Assembly (NCBI GenBank): GCA_016869275.1
Contig: VGEO01000003.1
Location: 1-64,000 of the forward strand
DNA length: 64,000 bases
Origin: Alphaproteobacteria bacterium
GTDB lineage: Bacteria > Pseudomonadota > Alphaproteobacteria > SHVV01
Reading direction: 5' to 3'
In this document: positions 40,935 to 49,981 of the stretch, in pieces
Layout of the letters: each line of letters begins with the position of its first letter
How positions within the stretch are numbered: the stretch's first letter is position 1
The notes under the pieces: generated by a model
Told to the model about the DNA's origin: nothing
Seen by the model: only the letters and a program-made list of their open reading frames with translations
The model's database searches: none
Made by a program: the position numbers and the translations under genes

Positions 40935-41561
40935 TCAGTTCGGCTCGTAGACGATCGCGCGGACCGGGGTCGGATTGAAGTTGTTGACCGGGTTGTTCAT
41001 CTGCGGGCAGTTCGACACAACGGCGATGACGTCCATTTCCGCGCGCAGATCGAGATAGTCCCCGGGCCGCGAGATCGACGGGCCCATGTCCATGGCGCCG
41101 TCGGGGGCGACCGGCACGTACATGAAGAAGTTCAAATTGGCGACCATGTCGCGGGGGCCCATGCCGTATTTCTCGAGTTCGGCGAGGAAATTGGCCCGGC
41201 AGTTGTGATCGTCGGGCTTGTTGTAGCGGGTGCGGTTGATCGCCGACGAGCAGCACCCGCCGATGGTGTCGTGGTAGCCGCAGGTGTCGGCCACCACGGT
41301 GAACATCTTGTTGCAGTTGATCGAATAGAGAACGGTGCCCAAGCGAATGAACAGGTTACCGTTGATCTTCATCGTGTCCGCGGCGGCGTAGCGGTCCTCG
41401 TGGTCGGCGGCGTTGTAGCAGAGGAAATCGACCGCCTGCTTGCCTTCGAGATCGACGAAGCGCAGCACCTGGCCCTGCTCGATCGTGCGGCTCCACCCCA
41501 CCTTGGCGGCGATGATCTCGTCGTGGACGATACGTCCCTGCACTTGCTCGTAGGCTTTCAT
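40935..41561 (-). CDS. DUF1989 / urea carboxylase-associated family protein
   Basis: VLRFVDLEGKQAVDFLCYNAADHEDRYAAADTMK, CNKMFTVVADTCGYHDTIGGCCS. Confidence 0.85.
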   Translation of the reverse strand: MKAYEQVQGRIVHDEIIAAKVGWSRTIEQGQVLRFVDLEGKQAVDFLCYNAADHEDRYAAADTMKINGNLFIRLGTVLYSINCNKMFTVVADTCGYHDTIGGCCSSAINRTRYNKPDDHNCRANFLAELEKYGMGPRDMVANLNFFMYVPVAPDGAMDMGPSISRPGDYLDLRAEMDVIAVVSNCPQMNNPVNNFNPTPVRAIVYEPN

Positions 41562-41596
41562 CGTGCGCCTCCTAGGGGGCGGGTCCGCGAGGTCGG

Positions 41597-42016
41597 TTAC
41601 TTCTTGGTCTTGGCGACGACCGCTTCCAGCTCGATCACGAACTCTTCCTTCACCAGACGGTCGATCATCAAGAGCGTGTTCGGCGGATAGGTCGAGGTCG
41701 AGAACAGCTTGGGGAACAGCGCCTTGCGCAGCTCCATAAACTTCGGGATCGACTGCGAATGGACGAGGTAAGTCCGGAACACGATGACGCTGTCCCAGGT
41801 TTCGCCGAGCGCCTTCAATAGGTCGCCCAAGTTGCTGAAGACCTGGTGGAACTGGGCCGCGAAGTCGCCGACGCCAACGATCGCGCCGTCCTTTCCGACT
41901 GCGAGCTGTCCGGCGACGTGGTAGGTGTCGGTTCCGGCCGGCACCAACGTGCACATCGAATAGAGCCCCTGGGCCGGCCCGAGCCCGGGCGGGTTCAAAT
42001 ATTGGACTTTCGCCAT
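41597..42016 (-). CDS. RidA family protein
   Basis: RidA-like fold: MCTLVPAGTDTYHVAGQLAVGKDGAIVGVGDFAAQFHQVFSNL, FVIELEAVVAK. Confidence 0.88.
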   Translation of the reverse strand: MAKVQYLNPPGLGPAQGLYSMCTLVPAGTDTYHVAGQLAVGKDGAIVGVGDFAAQFHQVFSNLGDLLKALGETWDSVIVFRTYLVHSQSIPKFMELRKALFPKLFSTSTYPPNTLLMIDRLVKEEFVIELEAVVAKTKK

Positions 42017-42148
42017 CGCGGCATCCCCTCTGGTGTCGTTTGTCGGACGAGCGCCGCCGGTACGCGGCAGCGCCCCGCGGCTTCATAGCCGCATCTCGCA
42101 GCCGGCCGCAACCCGGACGTAGCGGGAGGCGGGCGCGCCGCGATCCGG

Positions 42149-42154
42149 TATAAT
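42149..42154 (+). promoter_or_regulatory. putative -10 box of the MORN/N0-like gene
   Basis: Perfect TATAAT in a very GC-rich context; no clear -35. Confidence 0.35.
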
Positions 42155-42224
42155 CCCGGCCGAACCCGCCGTGACGGTGGGACTGAGACCCGTCCGAGGA
42201 CGGGACGAACAGGGAGTTGCGATT

Positions 42225-44201
42225 TTGAGCGCGCGGACCCTTCGGGGAGCGGTCAGCGGACTTGTGGCGGTTGCGGCACTCGCCGCCGGCGACGCCTGGG
42301 CGCAGGCGCGACCGATTGAACGCGCCGGACCCGGCTGGATCATCGACCCGGCCGCCAACTGCGGCACCTCCAATCCGTTCGCGACCGGGCGCGAGACCAT
42401 TTCGTGGTCGGGCAAGTGCCTGCGCGGCCGCCTGCACGGGCCGGGAACGCTGATCTGGTTCGAAAACGGGTTCGAGACCGAGCGCGACGAGGGCACGTTC
42501 CGAAACGGCGAGCTCCACGGCGATGCGGTGGTGACCCTCGCCAACAAGACGGTGATCTTCGGCAACTACAAGGACGGCGTCCGCCACGGCGAGTTCATGG
42601 TGGTGACGCCGGACGGCAACTACCTGCAGGGCGTCTACGCCGACGGCGAGTTGATCGAGCAACGGCGGCTCGATCGCGACGCGATCAAACGCTGGCGCGA
42701 GGCCCGCAAGGGCGATCAGCGGTTGGCGAGCATCACGGTCGAGGTGCCGGCGCGGGAGGAGCGTCCGGGGGCCGAGCCGGCCCCGCTGGCGGCCATTCCG
42801 CCCCCAGCCGCGCCCGTTCCCGCAGCCCCGGTTGCCGCCCTGGTGCCGGCCCCAATGGCCGTACCGCCGGTCCCGGTAGCGGTGGCGCCGGCCGTTACGA
42901 TCGCCGCGGTGCCGGCAGCGGCGCAACCGCCGCTGCCGGTCAGGATCCCGGCAACGCCCTTCATCGGTCCGCTCGGCTTGAGCGACCCTTACACGCCGCT
43001 CCCGTTTCCGGTGACCGCGGCGTTGAGCGGCGCGACCTCGGTCGCAGCGCTCCCGCTCGACCCGGCGCTCGCGCAACTCGTGCGCATCGACGGACAACCG
43101 GCGATCGCGCTCGCGACCCAGATCCCGGGCGGGATCAACCTCGCGCCGGGCCCGGTTGCCGCCGCGGCCGGACCGCAGTTCGCCGAAACCCGGATCCTGG
43201 CAAGCCTTCTTCAGTCCTCGCCCGCGCTCCGCGCCGGCGCCGGCTCGCCCGGATCGCGCTCGGCGACGCTGGCGCAAGGGAGCCAAACGCAAGCGACGCG
43301 TGGTGTTCCGATGGCCGATGAACCGATCGTGCTGCGCCCGCCAGGATCCGCGCCGGCGGCGGGCAAGCTCAAGCTGCGCCCGCCGCCCGAGCGGCCCGGC
43401 GCCGGCGTCGCACCGCCGGCGGCTTCGACCCCTGAGCCCGCAGTCGCGGCGCCGGCGCCCGCGCCGGTCGCGGTTCCGGAGCGACGGGTGGCGCTCAACC
43501 TGGGCGGCGCCGACATCCGCGATGCCGCCAAGCTGATCCTCGGCGACATCCTGAACGTCCGCTATTCGATCGATCCCGCGGTGCGCGGCACCGTCTCGGT
43601 TGGAACCCCGCCCGACCTCGCGACCTCGATGCTGGTGCCGTGGCTCCGGACCGCGCTCCAAGTCAACGCCGCCGATCTCGTGGTCACCCCGGAGGGCTAC
43701 CGCGTCCACGCGCTCGCGAGCGCGGCGAACGCCGCCACCTTACCGACGCTTGCTCCGCCGCCGCAGGCCGAGTCGCAGTTCGTCCACGCCTATGCGCTCG
43801 AGCGCGACGGGCGTGAGGCCGAAGCGGCGCCGGTCTACGCCGCGCTCGCTGCCAACTTCCCCGGCTCGGAACTCGCGGCCATGGCCGGCGAGCGCTTGGC
43901 TGCGCTCAACCGACGCCTCGATGCGCCGCGGCGCGAGACCTGGTTGCCGGCGCAGATGTCGATGATCGGCGCCTACCTCTGTTCGCGCCAGGGCTACTAC
44001 CCCAACCAGTCCAAATGGTGCGGGTTCGTGCGCGGCGAGAACGGCGATGCGCTCCGAGTCGAGGTGCGCGAGATCACGTACAACGGCCTGTTCGCCATCG
44101 GCTTCCGCGCCACCACCTGCACCGGCGGCGAGTTCATCGGTCCGACCTCGCACGGCAGGTTGGTGACGGTACCGCGCAACTGCCTGGAAGCGCGCTGGTA
44201 G
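42225..44201 (+). CDS. exported MORN-repeat protein with secretin-N0-like domain
   Basis: Signal peptide; MORN-like units (CLRGRLHGPGTLIWFENG, DEGTFRNGELHGDAVVTL, FGNYKDGVRHGEFMVVTPDGNYLQGVY); Pro/Ala linker; VALNLGGADIRDAAKLILGDILNVRYSIDPAVRGTVSVGTPPDL. Start TTG 42225 or upstream 42171. Confidence 0.75.
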   Translation: MSARTLRGAVSGLVAVAALAAGDAWAQARPIERAGPGWIIDPAANCGTSNPFATGRETISWSGKCLRGRLHGPGTLIWFENGFETERDEGTFRNGELHGDAVVTLANKTVIFGNYKDGVRHGEFMVVTPDGNYLQGVYADGELIEQRRLDRDAIKRWREARKGDQRLASITVEVPAREERPGAEPAPLAAIPPPAAPVPAAPVAALVPAPMAVPPVPVAVAPAVTIAAVPAAAQPPLPVRIPATPFIGPLGLSDPYTPLPFPVTAALSGATSVAALPLDPALAQLVRIDGQPAIALATQIPGGINLAPGPVAAAAGPQFAETRILASLLQSSPALRAGAGSPGSRSATLAQGSQTQATRGVPMADEPIVLRPPGSAPAAGKLKLRPPPERPGAGVAPPAASTPEPAVAAPAPAPVAVPERRVALNLGGADIRDAAKLILGDILNVRYSIDPAVRGTVSVGTPPDLATSMLVPWLRTALQVNAADLVVTPEGYRVHALASAANAATLPTLAPPPQAESQFVHAYALERDGREAEAAPVYAALAANFPGSELAAMAGERLAALNRRLDAPRRETWLPAQMSMIGAYLCSRQGYYPNQSKWCGFVRGENGDALRVEVREITYNGLFAIGFRATTCTGGEFIGPTSHGRLVTVPRNCLEARW

Positions 44202-44292
44202 CGGGCTTGGTCTGGCCCGGAATTTTCGCTACTCTATTTGTCGATCGCGCTGCGGACTCGTGACTTTTATTTGTTGTCTCAAGAGCTCAACT

Positions 44293-45471
44293 ATGCGCCA
44301 TGCCATCGTCCTATGGAGCGCCGGAGCGCTCGCGGCGGTCGCTCTCGCGAGCGCCTCCGCCGCGGCCGGGTCGATCGCGGTCGATAGCGCGACCGGGCGG
44401 ACCAATTACCTGGTCAGCCTCGACGCGATGGTGAGCAGTCTCCGCAACCTGTCGCAGACCTACCTCAACCGCGGCGTCACCAGCTTCACCGGAATCGAGC
44501 TCACCTACGATCCGAGCGTCGACCAGGCCTTGATGTACGGAACCAAGGGCTTCACCCAAGCCGACGCCGACTGGGCTCGCGCCAACTTGCGCATCTACGA
44601 CATCTACCGCCAGCTCGGCGGCAACGAGATCAACCTGAAGCAGCAGTATAGCCGCTCGGGCAACCAATTCTATGTCGGGCTCGACGGCTCGGGCGGGCAG
44701 TGGTTCGCGACCTTGGCCGACGCGCAAGGCTACATGTTCAAGCTGCTGGTCGGGCAGAGCGCCGAGATCCCGAAGGCGGTCAAAGCCGCGCTGCTCGCCG
44801 CCAATTCGAACGATCTCGCGACCGTGGTCGCGCGCGCGCGCGACGCCATGCTCGACGGCCGCGGCGTCGCTGCGACCGGGAGCTCGACGACCGTCACCTT
44901 CACCGGCACCGGCTTCAGCAACACCAACGGCACGCCGGTTGTGATCGCGCCGACCGGGATCACGGTGAGCAGCGTCACGTACGAGAGCTCGACCAAAATA
45001 ACGGCGACGCTCGCGATCGGGCAGTCGGCGCCAGCCGGGCTCACCAAGATACATCTCTTCAATGCCGGCAATACGTTCGTCCCGGTCGATACGTTCGACC
45101 TCCTGGTCGTTAGCGGCACCGGGTCGCTCACCCCGACCGCCGACGATCACGGCGATACGCCGATCACCGCGACCGCGCTCGCGACCGGGACCACCGTCAC
45201 CGGCACGATCGGGACCGCAACCGACAACGACGTCTTTCAGGTGACGCTCGCCGGCGCCGGTACCCTCAGCCTCGCCTCGTCGGGGCCGACCGACGTCAAT
45301 GTCCAGCTCGAGGACGTGAACGGCACCGTCATCGCCGCCGATGCCGACAGCGGCACCTGGTACAATTTCAGCTTGAGCCGCGCGCTCAGCGCCGGGACCT
45401 ATTTCGTGCGCGTGCTGCATTGCTGCCAGGGCACGGGTACCTACAGCGTGACCGCGACCTTCACGCCCTGA
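44293..45471 (+). CDS. secreted protein with IPT/TIG-like and pre-peptidase C-terminal (PPC) domains
   Basis: Signal peptide MRHAIVLWSAGALAAVALASASAAAG; VTFTGTGFSNTNGTPVVI...; DDHGDTPITATAL...GTIGTATDNDVFQVTLAGAGTLSL...AGTYFVRVLHCCQGTGTYSVTATF. Confidence 0.75.
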   Translation: MRHAIVLWSAGALAAVALASASAAAGSIAVDSATGRTNYLVSLDAMVSSLRNLSQTYLNRGVTSFTGIELTYDPSVDQALMYGTKGFTQADADWARANLRIYDIYRQLGGNEINLKQQYSRSGNQFYVGLDGSGGQWFATLADAQGYMFKLLVGQSAEIPKAVKAALLAANSNDLATVVARARDAMLDGRGVAATGSSTTVTFTGTGFSNTNGTPVVIAPTGITVSSVTYESSTKITATLAIGQSAPAGLTKIHLFNAGNTFVPVDTFDLLVVSGTGSLTPTADDHGDTPITATALATGTTVTGTIGTATDNDVFQVTLAGAGTLSLASSGPTDVNVQLEDVNGTVIAADADSGTWYNFSLSRALSAGTYFVRVLHCCQGTGTYSVTATFTP

Positions 45472-45491
45472 TTGCACCGGCGATTCTCGCG

Positions 45492-45521
45492 AAAAAGGCG
45501 TCCGCGGGCGCCTTTTTTTGT
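45492..45521. terminator. bidirectional rho-independent terminator
   Basis: AAAAAGGCG (45492-45500) / CGCCTTTTT (45509-45517) between convergent genes. Confidence 0.85.
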
Positions 45522-45538
45522 TTTCCTGAGCGCGGCGA

Positions 45539-47716
45539 TCAACGCGCCGGGGCGAAGCGCTGGGGCGGCGTGATGCCGGTCTCGCGCAACTCGAGCACGG
45601 TCTGGAAGCGGCGGCTCAGCTCGCGGGTCAGATCGCGCGCCTCCTGCTGATTGCGCACGACGCGCGGCGTCAGCAGCACCAGAAGCTCGGTGCGGCGCAG
45701 ATCGCGCGACTGATTACCGAACAACGGGCCGATCAAGGGCAGATCGCTCAAGCCCGGAATGCCCGATTTGCCCTGGCTGCTCTGCTCGCGGATAAGGCCG
45801 CCCAACGTCACGGTCTCGGCGCTGTTGACGGCGACCGTGCTCACGATCTTGCGCTGCTGGATGGTCGGCGAGTTGATGGTCGAGGTCGTGGTCGCGACCA
45901 CGTCGCTCACTTCCTGGGTGAGTTCGAGCGTGACCAATCCGCTCGCGTTGACCCGCGGCCGCACGTTCAGCTGAACGCCGGTGTCGCGATATTCGACCGT
46001 GTTGACCAGCGGCGCCCCGGTGATCGCGGTGCTCTGCTGGAACTGGGTGGTGATCGGCACCTGATCGCCGACCTGGAGCTTGGCGGTCTGGTTGTCGAGC
46101 ACCAGGATCTGGGGCGAGGACAGCACGTTGACTTCGGTCAACTGGGTCAGCGTGTCGATGATGAACTTGGGACTCGGCCCGTTGGTGAGGGTGAAGGAGA
46201 ATCCTGGCACTACCGACTGGATCGGCAGCGTCGCCGCCGTGGTCAGGATGGTCTTACCGCTGTCGGCCAAATTGAGGCCGCCAGTGTTGAAGAAGTACTG
46301 GACGCCGAAGCGCAGCACGTCGCGGAGCGTGACCTCGACGATGGTCGCCTCGATCAAGACTTGCAGCGGCGTGATGTCGAGCTTGGCTAGCGCGTCTTGA
46401 ATGGACGCGTACTCGCTGCGGTCGGCGCGGATCAGGAGCGCGTTGTTGACGTCGTCGGCGATGATGCGGACGCCCTCGCCCTGGAGCCCAGGCGCGGCCG
46501 CCGGCGGCGGGGGCGCGGACGGCGGCGGCGCGGCCCCGACGGCAGGCGCCGGCTCGCGTTGGGCGCCGCCGGTCGCAGCGACGACGCCGATCGCGCCCGA
46601 GCCGCGGCGCTCACTGGTGAAGATACCGGACAGCGTGCGGGCGAGATCGGCGGCCTTGCCGTTCTGGACGTAGTAGACGAAGAGCTGGCGGCCGGCCACG
46701 CTTTGGCTGCGATCGAGCCGGGCGATCCAGTTGCGCACCTCGTCGAGGTAGCGCGGCTGCTGGGTCAGCGCCAGCACCGCGTTCAGGCGCTCGATCGGAA
46801 TGAAGCGAACGACGCCGGCGAGCGGCCCGCCCTTGCCGCTGCCGAAGACGTTCTCGAGCTCGGCGACCACGGTCTGCACGTCGACCCGCTCCAGCGCCTC
46901 GAGCAGGACCGTGGTGCCGGCCAGCTGGTCCACGTCGAAGATCGCGACCGTGTCGCGGATCAGTCGCTGCTCTTCGCCGGTGGCGCGCGCGACGATCAGG
47001 TTGCGCGCCTCGTCGATGAGCGCGATCCGGCCCTCCGGCACCAGCGGCGTCAGGATGCGCTGTATCGAGGACGCGGCGATGAACTCGAGCGGAATGACGA
47101 GCAGGCTGAACCCGGCCCCGGCCGGCGGCACGGCACCGAGCACGGTGGGCGCCGGCGTCCGCCCGGCCGCTTGGGCGGAGGCGACGCGGTAGATCTCGCC
47201 GACCTTGAGGAGGACAGCGCCGCTCCCGGCCAGGACCGCTTCGAGGGTCGGGATCAGCGCCTGGCGCGAGATCGGCTTCGCGGTCTTGATGGTGGCGGTG
47301 CCGCGGACTTCGGGATCGATCACGTAGTTGCTGCCCAAGAGGTCGCTCATGATCGTCTCGATCACGACCCGGACATCGGCGTTGTCGAAATCGAGCGTGA
47401 TGTCGCCGCGCCCGGGCGCGGTCGAAGCCGGCCGCTCGCCCGCGGCCGTCTGGCTTGCCGGGTGCGGACCGCGCGCGGGGTAGACCTCGACCAGCTTGGG
47501 CCCGCCGGGCGCCGACGTTCCGGCGATCCCCTCGGCCCGACGCGGAATCGAGGGCGGCGGCGCGCCCGGCGACGCACTGGCGGCGCGCGGCGGCGCCGGC
47601 GGCGGGGCGTCGCGCGCAGCCTCATCGGTCGGACCGAGGGTGCAGGCGAACAACCCCCCGACCAGTCCGATCACGGCGCAAAAAGAGACGGCTCGGTTCA
47701 GCACGCTCGCGGACAA
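45539..47716 (-). CDS. gspD: type II secretion system secretin
   Basis: Lipobox LFAC; ITLDFDNADVRVVIETIMSDLLGSNYVIDPEVRGT; N1-N3 repeats; secretin core VPGFSFTLTNGPSPKFIIDTLTQLTEVNVLSSPQILVLDNQTAKLQVGDQVPI. Confidence 0.97.
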   Translation of the reverse strand: MSASVLNRAVSFCAVIGLVGGLFACTLGPTDEAARDAPPPAPPRAASASPGAPPPSIPRRAEGIAGTSAPGGPKLVEVYPARGPHPASQTAAGERPASTAPGRGDITLDFDNADVRVVIETIMSDLLGSNYVIDPEVRGTATIKTAKPISRQALIPTLEAVLAGSGAVLLKVGEIYRVASAQAAGRTPAPTVLGAVPPAGAGFSLLVIPLEFIAASSIQRILTPLVPEGRIALIDEARNLIVARATGEEQRLIRDTVAIFDVDQLAGTTVLLEALERVDVQTVVAELENVFGSGKGGPLAGVVRFIPIERLNAVLALTQQPRYLDEVRNWIARLDRSQSVAGRQLFVYYVQNGKAADLARTLSGIFTSERRGSGAIGVVAATGGAQREPAPAVGAAPPPSAPPPPAAAPGLQGEGVRIIADDVNNALLIRADRSEYASIQDALAKLDITPLQVLIEATIVEVTLRDVLRFGVQYFFNTGGLNLADSGKTILTTAATLPIQSVVPGFSFTLTNGPSPKFIIDTLTQLTEVNVLSSPQILVLDNQTAKLQVGDQVPITTQFQQSTAITGAPLVNTVEYRDTGVQLNVRPRVNASGLVTLELTQEVSDVVATTTSTINSPTIQQRKIVSTVAVNSAETVTLGGLIREQSSQGKSGIPGLSDLPLIGPLFGNQSRDLRRTELLVLLTPRVVRNQQEARDLTRELSRRFQTVLELRETGITPPQRFAPAR

Positions 47717-47762
47717 TCCTTTGGAGAAGCACGTAAATCTAGCGTCAAAACGGCCCGGAGTC

Positions 47763-48257
47763 TCACCTCCGCCGCCCCGGCGTCAACGAAATCCGTTCAC
47801 GATTGGCGCCCGAGCGGAGCGTGAGATGCTCGGGCGTGACCGCCTCGACCGTCCAGTCGTCGAGCGTGTCGCCGGGCCCGATCTCGCGGATCTTGCCGCC
47901 GCCAACCGGTTGCAGCTTGAGCGTGGTGCGGCTACCCGAGGCGATCACCCCGACCAGCCGGTAGCGGCCGAGGATCAGGTCGGAGCGGGCGGCACCGGGC
48001 GTGAGCCGCGCCGGCGTACCTTGTGGCTCGGCGCGGCGCGAAGCGTTGAAGATCGGTCGCGCCGTCGTCTCGGCGAGCGCGGCGAGCGCGGGCAACGCCA
48101 ATGGCGGCGCAGCGCGAGCGGCATCGCCGGCCGGCCCGGCGCTCGGGAGCGGACGCGGCGACTCGTCGAGCGGAATCGAGGCCGTTACCGCGACCGCCGC
48201 CGCCAGCACGGTGCAAACGACGACCAATAGGCGGGTATGGAGGTCGCGCGGAACCAT
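47763..48257 (-). CDS. GspC/GspN-like T2SS inner-membrane protein (TM + HR domain only)
   Basis: N-terminal TM; HR-like LILGRYRLVGVIASGSRTTLKLQPVGGGKIREIGPGDTLDDWTVEAVTPEHLTLRSG. Confidence 0.75.
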   Translation of the reverse strand: MVPRDLHTRLLVVVCTVLAAAVAVTASIPLDESPRPLPSAGPAGDAARAAPPLALPALAALAETTARPIFNASRRAEPQGTPARLTPGAARSDLILGRYRLVGVIASGSRTTLKLQPVGGGKIREIGPGDTLDDWTVEAVTPEHLTLRSGANRERISLTPGRRR

Positions 48258-48823
48258 CAGAACGCCCGCATGAAGCCGACCACCTGCAGCTCGACATCGA
48301 GCGGGCGCGGCGATTCGGCGGTGCGGCCGGTCCGCGCATGCACGAACATCTTGTCTATTACCAGCGCCGGCGTCGCCGTTTCGACCGCGTAGAGCACGCG
48401 CTGCAGGGAGCGCGTGTCGGCGGTGAAGACGATCCGAAGCGGGATGGCGCGGTGGTCACCGCGCCGTTCGACCGGGAGCGAAAAGAAACTGGTCGCGATC
48501 GCTCCCGACTCGGCGACCATCGTCTTCAAGCGTTCTTGCACCAGCGCGCTCGCCGTGGTCTCGCTCGGCGCCTCGATGAAAAGCCCGCTGACGCGCTGAC
48601 CCTTGGCAGCGCGGAGCTGCGCTTCGATGGCCGGCGCTTCCTTCAACAGCCGCTCGTAGCGCGCCAACCGTTCGACGGTCGCCTCGCGCTGGGCGCGGTC
48701 GGCGACAAACTTGCCGATCAGCGGATCGACGAGGCCGGCGTAGGCCAAGACGAGCACTGCCGCCGCGGCCGCCAGCGCCACGGCACGGGCGAGCGGCGTT
48801 AACGGCGCCAACGATCCGATCAT
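48257..48823 (-). CDS. gspM: T2SS protein M
   Basis: N-terminal TM, GspM-like size and topology, between L and C/N. Confidence 0.85.
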   Translation of the reverse strand: MIGSLAPLTPLARAVALAAAAAVLVLAYAGLVDPLIGKFVADRAQREATVERLARYERLLKEAPAIEAQLRAAKGQRVSGLFIEAPSETTASALVQERLKTMVAESGAIATSFFSLPVERRGDHRAIPLRIVFTADTRSLQRVLYAVETATPALVIDKMFVHARTGRTAESPRPLDVELQVVGFMRAF

Positions 48824-49908
48824 GGCTTCGCCACCGTTAGCATGAGCGCGAAGTGTTCGCGGCTGGTGAGCGGATCGCGGGTCACCGGCGTGCGGAAGCG
48901 GACGTTCGCAAACAGCCGCGAGGCCTCGAGCCTCGCCACCAACGCCGCCGCCGACAGCGACAGGCCTTCGATCTCGAGCTCCGATTCGGACAGCGTGAAT
49001 TGAACGAGCCAGGTGTCGTCGGGCAGCAGTCGGGCCAGCTCATCGATCAAGAGCACCGGCGAAGCCGCCTGCGCCTTGATCCGCACGACAGTGCCGGTGC
49101 CGGCGAGTTCGGCTTCGAGTTCGGCCGCGAGCTTGAGTGCGGCTTCGGCCGGCGCGCGCACGCGCGCGACCCGCTCGTCGAGCCGCGCGGTCGCGTGTTC
49201 GTGACGGACGAACGGGAGCGCGGCCAGGATCAGCGCCAAGGCCACGGTCGCCGCCGCGAGCCAGCGGTCGGCCCGCCGATAGCGTGGCAGCGGGCGCAAC
49301 CGCACGGTCGCATCGGCGGTTCGGACCAGCGGCGTCCCTGGCGTGCCGACCACGACCGCGACCGGGCTGACGCCAATCCGCGCGAGGTCGCCGAGCTGCC
49401 GTTCGACGGTTTCGTTGGGTACCACCGTGAGCGCGACCGTCAGGCGGCGGGCAGCGGCGTCGCGGCCGACGACCGCGTAGGTGAACCGGACCTGATCAGC
49501 GCGGAACGGCGTCTGTCGCTCCATCTCGTAGGCCAGGACCTGACGCAAGTTCTCCTCCGCCGCGAGCGGCAGCTCGATCGTCTTGAGGAGCGCCTGGTCG
49601 GGGGCGATCCGGAGTGCGATTCGCTCGAGATCGCCGTTGGCCCGTGCGACGAGACCGGCGACGGTTGCGCGCTCTGCCACGACATCCCTGGGCTCGGCCT
49701 TGGTCGCATGGCCAATCGCCGTGAGCCGGCCAGCGCGGTCGATGCCGATGTCGATTCCGGTCGCGGTCGCATCGATGACGACGAGGTCGGGGTCGAGCCC
49801 GAGCCCCCGGCGAACGCTCGCCGGCAGCAGCGCGCCGAGCTCGGCACCCCACCATGCGAGCGCGAGCGCAAGCACCCGCTCGCGCCCACCGATCAGCAGC
49901 GCCGCCAC
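48820..49908 (-). CDS. gspL: T2SS protein L (PilM/PilN-like)
   Basis: Actin-like ALRIAPDQALLKTIELPLAAEENLRQVLAYEMERQTPFRADQVRFTYAVVG, C-terminal TM and PilN-like domain. Confidence 0.9.
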   Translation of the reverse strand: MAALLIGGRERVLALALAWWGAELGALLPASVRRGLGLDPDLVVIDATATGIDIGIDRAGRLTAIGHATKAEPRDVVAERATVAGLVARANGDLERIALRIAPDQALLKTIELPLAAEENLRQVLAYEMERQTPFRADQVRFTYAVVGRDAAARRLTVALTVVPNETVERQLGDLARIGVSPVAVVVGTPGTPLVRTADATVRLRPLPRYRRADRWLAAATVALALILAALPFVRHEHATARLDERVARVRAPAEAALKLAAELEAELAGTGTVVRIKAQAASPVLLIDELARLLPDDTWLVQFTLSESELEIEGLSLSAAALVARLEASRLFANVRFRTPVTRDPLTSREHFALMLTVAKP

Positions 49909-49981
49909 AGTCGTTGCTCGCGTTTCATCGTTCTGAAAGCTAACACTCGCTTCTGCCGCCAGGCAACGAAGGCGACCGCCC

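Noticed and set aside
40935-42016. DUF1989 + RidA pair as a novel system
   Set aside because: Both are common catabolic accessory families; adjacency alone is not enough for a finding.
40935-43709. 924-aa minus-strand ORF
   Set aside because: Only the last 209 aa (from 41561) are a real gene; the N-terminal part is antisense to the MORN/N0-like gene and to RidA in the wrong frame.
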